A stretch of DNA of 28,229 nucleotides from SZUA-230 sp964581095 (GCA_964581095.1 CAZONK010000016.1:1-28229); one strand, 5' to 3'. Counted from the stretch's first letter, positions 1 to 6,093 are shown. Numbers and translations: made by a program. Notes: generated from the letters alone by a model not told the origin.

Positions 1-1401
1 ATTCTTGGTTATGCTGATAATGCGCCTAAAAATAATGTTGTTACGCTTTATGAATTGGAAAAATATTTAATTGAAAAGGTTCCTGCGGATACAGAATATC
101 GCCAGATTCCCATTGTGATTGCCTCCAATAAAAGGAAGAATATTTTCCCCGCTATTGATACATCCCTGAAACTCGAGGAAGGACCAGCGGCAAGTATTAC
201 AAACCTGAAAAACACGACAGAAAAAGGATTCCTTTTCGCAGAATTGACCAACGAAGACAAAGAAATACTGGCATTCAAGAAATTTACTGCTAAATATGAC
301 TTGATTCAGGATGATTTGGACAGTTTGTTTTTAGAATATGAAACCAGGAAAAACAACATCATTGATGGGGAGAAAAAAAATCAACTTCTGGACCAGTTGA
401 TTGCTGAAGTACTCAACAGCACCCAATTTTATATAAACATTTTCATAGGAGTTTATGAAGGAGATCCCGTACAGCTCAATTATTCCGATGCCAAATACCG
501 CATATCAGATGCACTTACCAGGACATTAATGATTTTGGATGATGGATATCCGGGCTATCAGTTATTATTAACCAGAAGATTGTTTTTTGAAAGTGAAAAA
601 GTCCATGATGCCTGGCATAAGGATGAAGCATCAAAAAAAGAAATAAAAGCTACGGTTGAGAATCTTAAATATGCGATAGAAAAAGATCCCAATTCTTCCT
701 ATCTAAGATACCAGGTTGGAGTACTTAGCTGGCATATCAATGATTTGGAAGTTGCTGAAAAATATTTAAACGAGGCCCGGACCCTTTCACCAAATTGGTC
801 ATTTCCTGAGAATGGTTTGGGACACGTGGTCTCTGAAAGAGATTGGAGCGCTTCTATAAACTACTACCGGAGGGCTTTAAATAAAAAACCTTTGGTTCCA
901 ACTTTATATATCAATATGGCAGATTTTTTCAAGGTTGAAGCAGACAAAATTTCCAATGATACTAAAAAGCGAATAAATTATGATAGTGCCGTTTTTTACT
1001 TCAATAAGGCAGCTGATTTAATGGATTCTTCTCATCGGGGTGGAATCTTTGAAATTATTGCCACCATTTATGAAGACCAGTTTGAAGAGTTTGGCGATAA
1101 GTTATACCTGGCCAAAGCAATTACCAACTATCGAAAAACGCTCTTGAATGGGGTAGAAAATATGGAAGCAATATCTGCAGCCCTGGGTCATAATTATTTA
1201 ATCCTGCAATCGGATACGGGTGAATCTGATTTTTATAATGGAGTTATTCGGAGTTTTGAGAAACCGGAATTGGGTATGGCTGATTTCCGACTATCTTTTG
1301 AGTTGGGTTTTTCTGACTGGGAAATTGTGGCTGTTCTTCCTGATTTTATTGCTGATTATCCTTCATTTATTGTTTTAGTAGACGAATTTAAGCCTGATTA
1401 G
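1..1401 (+). CDS. Caspase-like (C14) peptidase with TPR repeats, 5' end outside window
   Basis: The frame is open from base 1 to the TAG at 1399-1401 (466 residues visible), so the real start lies upstream; the TTG at 55 is internal. The first ~50 residues resemble the end of a bacterial caspase-like domain: the stretch VVTLYELEKYLIEKVP followed by RQIPIV matches the usual 'D..VT..EL..Y....VP....RQ.P.V' ending of C14 family proteins. The catalytic His and Cys would be upstream and cannot be checked. After a charged linker, a TPR-like region follows at about residues 215-330 of the visible part (for example NLKYAIEKDPNSSYLRYQVG and the next repeat with AEKYLNEARTLSPNW). No membrane segment or secretion signal is visible here. 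Such caspase-TPR proteins are known in Bacteroidota, often without a defined function; substrate and pathway are unknown. It converges on the lipoprotein gene with a 4-base overlap. Confidence 0.6.
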   Translation: MLGYADNAPKNNVVTLYELEKYLIEKVPADTEYRQIPIVIASNKRKNIFPAIDTSLKLEEGPAASITNLKNTTEKGFLFAELTNEDKEILAFKKFTAKYDLIQDDLDSLFLEYETRKNNIIDGEKKNQLLDQLIAEVLNSTQFYINIFIGVYEGDPVQLNYSDAKYRISDALTRTLMILDDGYPGYQLLLTRRLFFESEKVHDAWHKDEASKKEIKATVENLKYAIEKDPNSSYLRYQVGVLSWHINDLEVAEKYLNEARTLSPNWSFPENGLGHVVSERDWSASINYYRRALNKKPLVPTLYINMADFFKVEADKISNDTKKRINYDSAVFYFNKAADLMDSSHRGGIFEIIATIYEDQFEEFGDKLYLAKAITNYRKTLLNGVENMEAISAALGHNYLILQSDTGESDFYNGVIRSFEKPELGMADFRLSFELGFSDWEIVAVLPDFIADYPSFIVLVDEFKPD

Positions 1402-1646
1402 TAATATACCCTTATCGTATTTTTCATCTTCACTTTTTTGGGTTTACCCTTGGCACTGTAAGACCTTGAAGAACCACCATGTCTTGATTTTTTTAATGAT
1501 TTGGCATGTCTTTGATAGCGCTGAAAATCCCTTTCAGGATTCGTTTTATAACCGTCAAAAGTGGGGCAATTGATATTTGCATTGCTTGCGCATCCGGCAA
1601 TTGATAGGGATAATACCAAAATAAAGAAGGTTGTCCGGCGGAACAT
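1398..1646 (-). CDS. Small basic lipoprotein, function unknown
   Basis: This 82-residue product starts with MFRRTTFFILVLSLSIAGCA, a textbook lipoprotein signal peptide: basic n-region, hydrophobic core and lipobox SIAGC with the lipidated Cys at residue 19. The mature part is only ~64 residues and strongly basic towards the C-terminus (repeated K/R with S/G/Y), suggesting a short, perhaps disordered periplasmic tail that could touch peptidoglycan or another polyanion; that is inference. The gene converges on the caspase-like gene and the two stop codons overlap in the tetranucleotide TTAG. I do not recognise the family. The signal peptide supports a real gene despite its small size. Confidence 0.7.
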   Translation of the reverse strand: MFRRTTFFILVLSLSIAGCASNANINCPTFDGYKTNPERDFQRYQRHAKSLKKSRHGGSSRSYSAKGKPKKVKMKNTIRVYY

Positions 1647-1730
1647 AGTTTACAATATCGTTATATTCCTTCAAATTCGCAAAAAAAGGGTTTGGTGTAA
1701 GAAGTAGGAAATCAAAATTTAATACATATA

Positions 1731-1756
1731 AAAAAAGCAGCCAATTGGCTGCTTTT
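1731..1756 (-). terminator. Rho-independent terminator, probably the original tRNA terminator
   Basis: A perfect 20-base palindrome (AAGCAGCCAATTGGCTGCTT, 1735-1754) is followed on the minus strand by a run of seven T. It sits right after the detached tRNA 3' end at 1757-1778, exactly where a tRNA terminator belongs. The simplest reading is that it terminated the tRNA gene before the island was inserted. Confidence 0.75.
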
Positions 1757-1778
1757 GTGGGCCCACTAGGACTCGAAC
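1753..1778 (-). repeat. attachment-site copy: detached 3' end of the CAT tRNA gene
   Basis: These 26 bases match 3921-3946 at 25 of 26 positions. They correspond to the T-loop, the 3' half of the T-stem, the 3' acceptor strand and the flank of the intact tRNA at 3926-3999. The single difference is in the T-loop (TTCGAGT here, TTCGAGC in the intact gene). Upstream on the minus strand the tRNA similarity stops abruptly, so this is a fragment and not a gene. A direct repeat of a tRNA 3' end at the far side of an island is the classic footprint of tyrosine-recombinase integration. Confidence 0.75.
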
Positions 1779-1809
1779 ATTATTACTTATCTTCTTTTAT
1801 TTTATTTAA

Positions 1810-2082
1810 ACAGCTGGCCGTTTTCTATCCAGGGAGGCAATTGAAAGGGCTGTACATGGCGTATATACCTCTGGCTTTAACATTGGCCTGGACAAGTCCT
1901 CACAGGAGAACGTAATGCAATTTACCCCTGTGGATCCGGTTGTAATTGATGGGTGTTACTTATTGGACATGAAATCAGATGATAACCTTCACAAGTTTGA
2001 CACATTTAGGAATTTAGGTGTGAGGGTGAACCCTGGGGAATTAAAGGAAATAGAAAAACTAATTAGGGGAAATTTAAGATAA
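1810..2082 (+). pseudogene. 5'-truncated coding remnant just inside the island end
   Basis: The frame stays open for 90 codons from the stop at 1807-1809 to the TAA at 2080-2082. It has protein-like composition, with stretches such as GRFLSREAIERAVHG, QFTPVDPVVIDGCYLLDM and RVNPGELKEIEKLIRGN. No ATG lies near its 5' end, and it begins 31 bases inside the attachment-site copy, so it looks like the C-terminal part of a gene cut off by the island boundary. An in-frame ATG at 1915, after AGGAG at a plausible distance, could give a 55-residue product; that would make it a small gene instead. I do not recognise the family. Confidence 0.4.
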
Positions 2083-2250
2083 ATAAATTATGACGATTAG
2101 ATTACATAAAACATCCATGTAAATGAGATTGATGGTATACGGGCAGGGGACCTGGATAATATAGCTTTGATTCATTACCTTAAAACCACCCTCATTTAAT
2201 GTTTCGTATATTACGGAACCTCAAGCAGTTAAATGACGTTTATTAAACCA
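2083..2250. other. Non-coding stretch inside the island
   Basis: Together with 1779-1809 and 2280-2374 this belongs to a 728-base interval (1647-2374) without a convincing intact gene. It contains only very short frames, for example about 25 codons ending at the TAA near 2198. I see no RNA gene, repeat or integrase remnant here. Confidence 0.4.
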
Positions 2251-2251
2251 G

Positions 2252-2279
2252 AGTGGTATTATTAACATTTATTACCACT
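2252..2279. promoter_or_regulatory. Inverted repeat AGTGGTA-N14-TACCACT, possible operator
   Basis: A perfect 7-base inverted repeat (2252-2258 and 2273-2279) with a 14-base AT-rich spacer lies about 40 bases upstream of the likely -7 box of the HicB/HicA-like pair. No T-run follows on either strand, so it is not a simple terminator. The position suits a repressor site or a recombination accessory site; both are inference. Confidence 0.35.
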
Positions 2280-2318
2280 TATTGCAAAAATTGTATAAAT
2301 TTATATACAGGAATTAGG

Positions 2319-2326
2319 TTACTTTG
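2319..2326 (+). promoter_or_regulatory. Possible Bacteroidota -7 box for the HicB/HicA-like pair
   Basis: TTACTTTG differs at one position from the Bacteroidota -7 consensus TAnnTTTG and lies 49 bases before the ATG at 2375. No well-spaced -33 box is visible; a TTG at 2291-2293 is too far upstream. If this is the promoter, the in-frame TTG at 2324 falls inside it and cannot be the start codon. Confidence 0.3.
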
Positions 2327-2374
2327 CAATCTGATTTTCAATTAAACACTAAGGAGACACTATTTAAAAAGACG

Positions 2375-2689
2375 ATGGAAAGGGAAATCACAATTGAAAT
2401 ACCTCTGTTAATGACAACAGATGGTAACAATTTTATGATCGCCAGTAAACATTTAGCTATTTACATCCAGGGGAGTACCGAGGATATAGCAAAAGATATG
2501 TTTGAACAATCAGCCGATATGCTATTTACAAAATGGCTTGAGGAAGATAGAATGATTGATCAGCTGAAAGCTAAAGGGCTGATCAAAAAAGATGTTATTA
2601 TCAGCGATGATCAACCCTCACACCCCAGCTTCATAATGCCCAATCTTCCAGTAGGCCATTATGAAAATATGCAGGTAGCTGTTTGCTAA
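2375..2689 (+). CDS. HicB-like antitoxin-type protein
   Basis: 104 residues from the ATG at 2375; an in-frame TTG at 2324 would overlap the likely promoter, so ATG is preferred. The N-terminal half fits the HicB partial RNase H-like fold: a first strand (REITIEIPLLMTT), a hairpin (NNFMIASKHLAIYIQG), then an amphipathic helix after the family-typical 'G.T...A...F' pattern (GSTEDIAKDMFEQSADML). The ending WLEEDRMIDQLKAKGLI resembles the helix and 'L..LG' segment of Bacteroidota HicB-like proteins. The C-terminus (PNLPVGHYENMQVAVC) shows no helix-turn-helix or ribbon-helix-helix DNA-binding domain, so autoregulation would need something else. The next gene starts after a one-base gap, as expected for a coupled antitoxin-toxin pair. 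Assignment is from sequence pattern only; it could be an unrelated alpha/beta protein. Confidence 0.5.
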   Translation: MEREITIEIPLLMTTDGNNFMIASKHLAIYIQGSTEDIAKDMFEQSADMLFTKWLEEDRMIDQLKAKGLIKKDVIISDDQPSHPSFIMPNLPVGHYENMQVAVC

Positions 2690-2690
2690 A

Positions 2691-2918
2691 ATGAATTGCA
2701 GGGCTATTGACTTTTGCAAATATCTAAAGGCACTGGACTATACTTTGGATTCTGAAATTGGTGATTTAAAAATGTTTAAAGAACCCAATAGTGCTAAATA
2801 TGTAACATTGGGAACTGACAATGAATTTATCAATAATTTGTTATTGATAGGCTTGCTCGATGAAATCAACAAAACAGATAAGGACTTAGAAATTTTTCTG
2901 GACTCTATCCAAGACTAA
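2691..2918 (+). CDS. HicA-like small protein lacking the usual catalytic histidine
   Basis: 75 residues, starting one base after the stop of the HicB-like gene. The layout parallels HicA mRNA interferases: an N-terminal helix (IDFCKYLKALDYTL, compare HicA 'ELIKLLEKDGW'), then G-D-L-K-M-F where HicA has G-S-H-H-x-[FY], then a turn with P-N and a strand (AKYVTLG). In this alignment the histidine of the active site is replaced by Leu/Lys. The rest is an acidic helix (LLDEINKTDKDLEIFLDSI) instead of the usual 'GTLRSILKQ' helix. It may therefore be a catalytically dead or diverged HicA, or a different small dsRBD-like protein. The pair order (B then A) and the terminator right behind support a two-gene unit. 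The family call is tentative. Confidence 0.45.
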   Translation: MNCRAIDFCKYLKALDYTLDSEIGDLKMFKEPNSAKYVTLGTDNEFINNLLLIGLLDEINKTDKDLEIFLDSIQD

Positions 2919-3017
2919 ACCGTTTCCCCGGCTGCCATTCCCGGAGCCGATTGTTTACGATATGCAGAAACTCACTTTTGTATTCAGGTAAATTAGCTTT
3001 TAAGAGTTCATATAATT

Positions 3018-3057
3018 AAAAAGGGGTAACTTTTCGAATTGTGTTACCCCCTTTTAT
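3018..3057 (+). terminator. Strong Rho-independent terminator after the HicB/HicA-like pair
   Basis: An 8-base stem GGGGTAAC/GTTACCCC (3023-3030 with 3043-3050), extended by A/T pairs, encloses a 12-base loop and is followed by CTTTT. The A-run upstream makes it potentially bidirectional. It isolates the two-gene unit from the next gene. Confidence 0.75.
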
Positions 3058-3151
3058 TATGGATTTCAACCTAAAGAATCCAATGACAAAAGTCATTGAC
3101 AATAAAGTCCGCTTTACCTAGATTCGACCTTCGATAATCCTTATAAATATT

Positions 3152-3865
3152 ATGAACGATACAACTCAAATGATTGAGTCTGCCCAGGAACTAAATTACA
3201 CCTGGATAATAGTACTAGCAGTAGCAGCTATTTTTATAATATGGAGAATTTACATTGGTAGGCAGAAATCCAATGTTCTGAAAGAACTTAACAGAAATAT
3301 TGCTATCGCCAGGGCTGCAATTGAAGAGAACTTTGACAATTCGTTTATACCAGTCGTCAAGAAAGGGGCATTTATTAAAACAGATACTGGAATAATGCTT
3401 AAAAAAGGTGAAAAAATAATCCTTGCCTTACCCCAAATAGAATTGTATGAACAACGAATAGAAAAAATAACAGGTAAAAGTACAGGGGTATCACTTAGAA
3501 TTATGAAAGGAGTAACAATTAGACAATCATTTTTCGATGCCCAGGCAAAACAGGTAATGAAGCACCTTGACACAGGATCATTAACTCTTACTAATTCAAG
3601 AATTGTTTACAATGGGTCAACTCAAAATCGAGAGTTTCCTATATCCAGAATTAACACTGTTGAAGCAACAGACACAGGAATTATGGTAGGAAGATCAGGA
3701 AAACAAAAAACTGAGTGGTACAGAGGATTTGATATTGCAGGTAAATTCTCAGTAACAAATCCTTCATTAAAGGAAAATGTTTCCATTGGTATACGGGGCG
3801 CATACGTCAAAGCGATAATAACTGAAGCCCTTGAAGGTGAGTTCGATCCTATTGCTGAAGATTGA
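3152..3865 (+). CDS. Membrane-anchored protein with PH/GRAM-like domain
   Basis: 237 residues. One hydrophobic segment at about residues 16-35 (YTWIIVLAVAAIFIIWRIYI) anchors a large soluble domain that is probably cytoplasmic, since basic residues follow the segment. A short helical linker leads to LKKGEKIILALPQIELYEQR (about residues 83-102). The core has the bacterial PH-like signature: HLDTGSLTLTNSRIVYNG at about residues 138-155, followed by FPISRI; compare 'TG.L.LTN.R..F.G......I.L..I'. A final strand and helix near residues 214-229 complete the fold. Such domains occur in phage- and island-encoded proteins of unknown role and in stress-related membrane proteins. Ligand and function are unknown. 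It is the largest intact gene in the island and lies next to the tRNA end, between two terminators. Confidence 0.6.
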   Translation: MNDTTQMIESAQELNYTWIIVLAVAAIFIIWRIYIGRQKSNVLKELNRNIAIARAAIEENFDNSFIPVVKKGAFIKTDTGIMLKKGEKIILALPQIELYEQRIEKITGKSTGVSLRIMKGVTIRQSFFDAQAKQVMKHLDTGSLTLTNSRIVYNGSTQNREFPISRINTVEATDTGIMVGRSGKQKTEWYRGFDIAGKFSVTNPSLKENVSIGIRGAYVKAIITEALEGEFDPIAED

Positions 3866-3890
3866 ACTACTTTCTTCATAAAAATATCAT

Positions 3891-3924
3891 AAAAAAGCCC
3901 CATACAGTGTGTATAGGGCGTTTT
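3891..3924 (-). terminator. Terminator behind the tRNA gene
   Basis: The stem pairs 3897-3905 (GCCCCATAC) with 3911-3919 (GTATAGGGC) with one C/A mismatch and a 5-base loop, then a run of six T on the minus strand. It ends the tRNA transcript and, with TTTT on the other side, could also end the PH-like gene at 3865. It differs from the terminator at 1731-1756, as expected if the island supplied a new one. Confidence 0.7.
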
Positions 3925-3925
3925 G

Positions 3926-3999
3926 TGGGCCCACTAGGGCTCGAACCTAGGACCCCTTGATTATGAGTCAAGTGCTCTAACCAGCTGAGCTATGGGCCC
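3926..3999 (-). tRNA. tRNA with anticodon CAT (Met or lysidine-modified Ile2)
   Basis: The minus strand folds as a complete 74-base cloverleaf: acceptor GGGCCCA pairing with TGGGCCC, discriminator A, D-arm GCTCAGCTGGTTAGAGC, anticodon stem CTTGA/TCAAG with loop CTCATAA (anticodon CAT), and T-arm CTAGG-TTCGAGC-CCTAG. CCA is not encoded. It could be elongator Met or the AUA-reading Ile2 tRNA modified by TilS; the acceptor is not 'C1 unpaired', so it is not initiator Met. The sequence alone does not settle Met versus Ile2. Its 3' end is one of the two direct repeats of the 2.1 kb island. Confidence 0.93.
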
Positions 4000-4034
4000 A
4001 TTTCAAGTAATTCACTGATTGATCAGCAATACCC

Positions 4035-4065
4035 TTGAAAATGGGAATGCAAACTTAGATATTTG
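4035..4065 (+). promoter_or_regulatory. Possible divergent promoter for the HAD/M50 pair, TTG-N20-GATATTTG
   Basis: On the plus strand TTG (4035-4037) is followed after 20 bases by GATATTTG (4058-4065), one mismatch from TAnnTTTG. It overlaps the tRNA promoter on the opposite strand almost completely, so the two would compete for polymerase. The ATG of the HAD gene is 45 bases downstream. Confidence 0.4.
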
Positions 4066-4080
4066 CCGATTAATTCACAA
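4050..4080 (-). promoter_or_regulatory. tRNA promoter, TTG-N20-TAAGTTTG
   Basis: On the minus strand a -33 TTG (4078-4080, preceded by TTTG at 4081-4084) is followed after exactly 20 bases by TAAGTTTG (4050-4057), a perfect match to the Bacteroidota -7 consensus TAnnTTTG. Transcription would start about 45 bases before the tRNA 5' end. Confidence 0.65.
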
Positions 4081-4110
4081 CAAACCGATTCAGGGAAATC
4101 AGGGAAAAAG

Positions 4111-4734
4111 ATGGATCCATCAAAATATAAAAATTTAATTTTTGACTTCGGAGGGGTTATCCTCAACATTGATGTCCAACGAACAATTGATGCTTTCAGT
4201 GTGATGGCCCATGAAAGTATTGCAGATCGTACACACCAAATAATTACTGATCCATTATTTTACAAATTTGAAATGGGTTTGGTGTCTGAAAATGATTTTC
4301 GTGAAGGAATTTGCAAATTACTAGAATTGCCGTTGAAAGAATGTGATGATGATGTTTTTGACCATGCCTGGAATGCATTATTGCTGGATATCCCTGTTCA
4401 ACGACTTGAATTAATTAAATCCCTTGCCAATAATCATCGTATTTTTCTCCTTTCAAATACAAATTCCATCCATATCAGGCAAGTATCAGAAATTGTAAAC
4501 AATACAATTAAAAAACCATCCATAGATCATTTATTTGAAAATGCGTACTATTCACATCAGGTAAATATGCGCAAGCCCAACAAGGATATTTATGAACATG
4601 TGCTTCAACAAAATCATCTAAATTCTTCAGAAACCCTGTTTCTGGATGATAATGAGATAAATTTCTCCGGGGCACATGCTGCCGGTATTTCAACCCTGGC
4701 AGTGAACAGGGATATCCTGGAGATTTTTAGCTGA
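4111..4734 (+). CDS. HAD-family hydrolase, YihX-like phosphatase
   Basis: 207 residues from the ATG at 4111; a longer frame from the TTG at 4063 would begin inside the likely promoter. All HAD motifs are present: nucleophile Asp12 in IFDFGGVIL, Ser115 in IFLLSNTN, Lys155 in NMRKPNKDIY, and the acidic motif at 179-180 in LFLDDNEINF. The D-F-G-G-V form of motif I, with Gly in place of the second Asp, and the small helical cap (residues ~22-90) match the HAD-IA subgroup that includes E. coli YihX, a glucose-1-phosphate phosphatase. Substrate here is unknown; sugar phosphates are likely. Its stop codon overlaps the start of the M50 protease by one base (TGATG), so the two are translationally coupled. 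Confidence 0.85.
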   Translation: MDPSKYKNLIFDFGGVILNIDVQRTIDAFSVMAHESIADRTHQIITDPLFYKFEMGLVSENDFREGICKLLELPLKECDDDVFDHAWNALLLDIPVQRLELIKSLANNHRIFLLSNTNSIHIRQVSEIVNNTIKKPSIDHLFENAYYSHQVNMRKPNKDIYEHVLQQNHLNSSETLFLDDNEINFSGAHAAGISTLAVNRDILEIFS

Positions 4735-5984
4735 TGGAAAAGAAAAAGCGACGATTTCTTATCAAGGATAATAAGCGGACGCACATCATCCTGTTTCTAC
4801 TTACATTCCTTTTTACAACCCTGGCAGGTGCTGAATGGATGTTCGGGAGGTCTTTTGTATTTGGACCCTGGAAAATGGGCTGGAAGGAGCTTATTGGCGG
4901 CCTTGAATTTTCAATTCCATTTCTACTCATTCTTACCGTCCATGAATTTGGGCATTACTTCACAGCTCAATATCATAAGGTCCGGGTGTCATTACCCTTT
5001 TATATCCCACTTTGGCTCGGGTTTATTGGTGCACCAACGATAGGTACTATGGGGGCATTCATAAGGATCAAAGACAAAGTATTTTCCAGAATCCAGAATT
5101 TTGATATTGGAGTTGCGGGTCCTGTATCGGGATTTATTGTTGCCCTGGTTGTTCTATGGTATGGATTTACACATTTACCACCCAAAGAACATATTTATTC
5201 CATTCATCCTGAATATGAAGTTCTGGGACTTGATTTTGATAAATACATTTATACACAGGATACATTTATTCTTAAATCGGATGTTGAGCAATTCAATAAG
5301 GAGTATGCCCAATATCTTCCTGATACGCTTCGGTTTTCTCCGGATCTTCCGTCAATAGCTGTTGGCAGTACGTTGTTATTTGGGTTTTTTAAGCAATATG
5401 TGGTGCCGGAATCAGACAAAGACCGGATACCAAATGATTTTGAAATGATGCATTATCCATGGCTCCTGGCTGGGTTTCTTGCATTATTTTTTACAGCATT
5501 AAACATGCTTCCAATAGGTCAACTGGATGGTGGACATGTAATTTATGGGTTGTTTGGGGCAAAAAATCATGCAATTATTTCAAGGGTCTTCTTTATTGTT
5601 TTGATTTATTATTCAGGGTTGGGTTTAATAAGTCCGTTTGAGTCTCCCGGATCTGGCGGGGCTTCTGAGTATTTGCTTTACATACCCTTATATGTTTTCT
5701 TTTTGTACTATATTTTGGCAAGATTTACTCCTGAGCCAAAGAACAAACTTATGATTGCGGTTGCAATATTCACTCTCCAGTTCTTAACCGTTCAGTTTTT
5801 TCCCGATGTCAAAGGTTATAACGGATGGTTGTTGTTTGCCTTCCTCATTGGTCGTTTTATTGGCCTTGACTATCCTCCCGCCCGATTCAATGAGCCACTT
5901 GATTCAAATCGTCAAATGTTGGGTTGGTTTGCCTTGTTTATATTTGTGATTTCTTTTAGTCTCAAGCCTCTGATTGTTGCCTGA
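4734..5984 (+). CDS. M50-family (site-2 protease-like) intramembrane metalloprotease
   Basis: 416 residues with several hydrophobic segments. The zinc-binding helix is LTVHEFGHYFTA (HEFGH, residues 70-74), and the third-ligand motif is NMLPIGQLDGGH (257-268), matching the 'NxxPxxxLDGG' signature of M50 proteases. There is no PDZ domain, so it resembles the minimal archaeal/plant EGY-like S2P type more than RseP. An insert of ~100 residues between TM segments (about 145-240) is soluble and acidic. Expected role: cleaving membrane-embedded substrates such as anti-sigma factors, in the inner membrane; the substrate cannot be told. It is coupled to the HAD phosphatase by a one-base overlap. Confidence 0.85.
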   Translation: MEKKKRRFLIKDNKRTHIILFLLTFLFTTLAGAEWMFGRSFVFGPWKMGWKELIGGLEFSIPFLLILTVHEFGHYFTAQYHKVRVSLPFYIPLWLGFIGAPTIGTMGAFIRIKDKVFSRIQNFDIGVAGPVSGFIVALVVLWYGFTHLPPKEHIYSIHPEYEVLGLDFDKYIYTQDTFILKSDVEQFNKEYAQYLPDTLRFSPDLPSIAVGSTLLFGFFKQYVVPESDKDRIPNDFEMMHYPWLLAGFLALFFTALNMLPIGQLDGGHVIYGLFGAKNHAIISRVFFIVLIYYSGLGLISPFESPGSGGASEYLLYIPLYVFFLYYILARFTPEPKNKLMIAVAIFTLQFLTVQFFPDVKGYNGWLLFAFLIGRFIGLDYPPARFNEPLDSNRQMLGWFALFIFVISFSLKPLIVA

Positions 5985-6018
5985 TTTTTTAGATGTATTT
6001 TATTCCGGTCAAGGAAGT

Positions 6019-6048
6019 AACCTGTCCCAATGGCTAGCAGGGCAGGTT
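6019..6048. terminator. Possible hairpin between convergent genes
   Basis: AACCTGTCCC (6019-6028) pairs with GGGCAGGTT (6040-6048) with a single bulged T and an 11-base loop, between the M50 gene and the convergent T9SS protein gene. No clear T-run follows on either strand, so efficient intrinsic termination is doubtful. Confidence 0.35.
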
Positions 6049-6093
6049 TCAGCGCCAGATTATAATTATAACTAGTATACAATTTCAAAGAGT

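Larger units (their letters stand above)
1753..3946. mobile_element. Small tRNA-integrated genomic island (about 2.1 kb), no integrase seen
   Basis: The element is bounded by the 26-base direct repeats 1753-1778 and 3921-3946, the second lying in the intact tRNA gene. Each repeat has its own terminator on its distal side, as expected if the island rebuilt the tRNA 3' end and brought its own terminator. Cargo: a 5'-truncated frame at the far end, a HicB/HicA-like pair with its own terminator, and a membrane-anchored PH-like protein, all on the plus strand. I found no integrase, excisionase or transposase on either strand, so it is either the remnant of a larger island or a minimal element moved in trans. 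Flanking genes look chromosomal. Seen: repeats, terminators, gene content. Inferred: the integration history. Confidence 0.6.

Noticed and set aside
1735..1754. 20-base palindrome as an operator or recombination site
   Set aside because: The T-run on the minus strand and its place behind a tRNA 3' end make it a terminator.
1779..2320. Integrase remnant in the island's non-coding part
   Set aside because: No stretch on either strand shows tyrosine-recombinase motifs; the one long frame has no such features.
2324..2374. Longer HicB-like start at the TTG at 2324
   Set aside because: It lies within the likely -7 box and adds residues that do not fit the fold.
3250..3573. 107-codon minus-strand frame opposite the PH-like gene
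   Set aside because: Antisense shadow without domain support; the plus-strand gene has a TM segment and PH-like core.
4063..4110. Longer HAD start at the TTG at 4063
   Set aside because: It falls in the promoter region, and the ATG at 4111 gives the usual HAD N-terminus.
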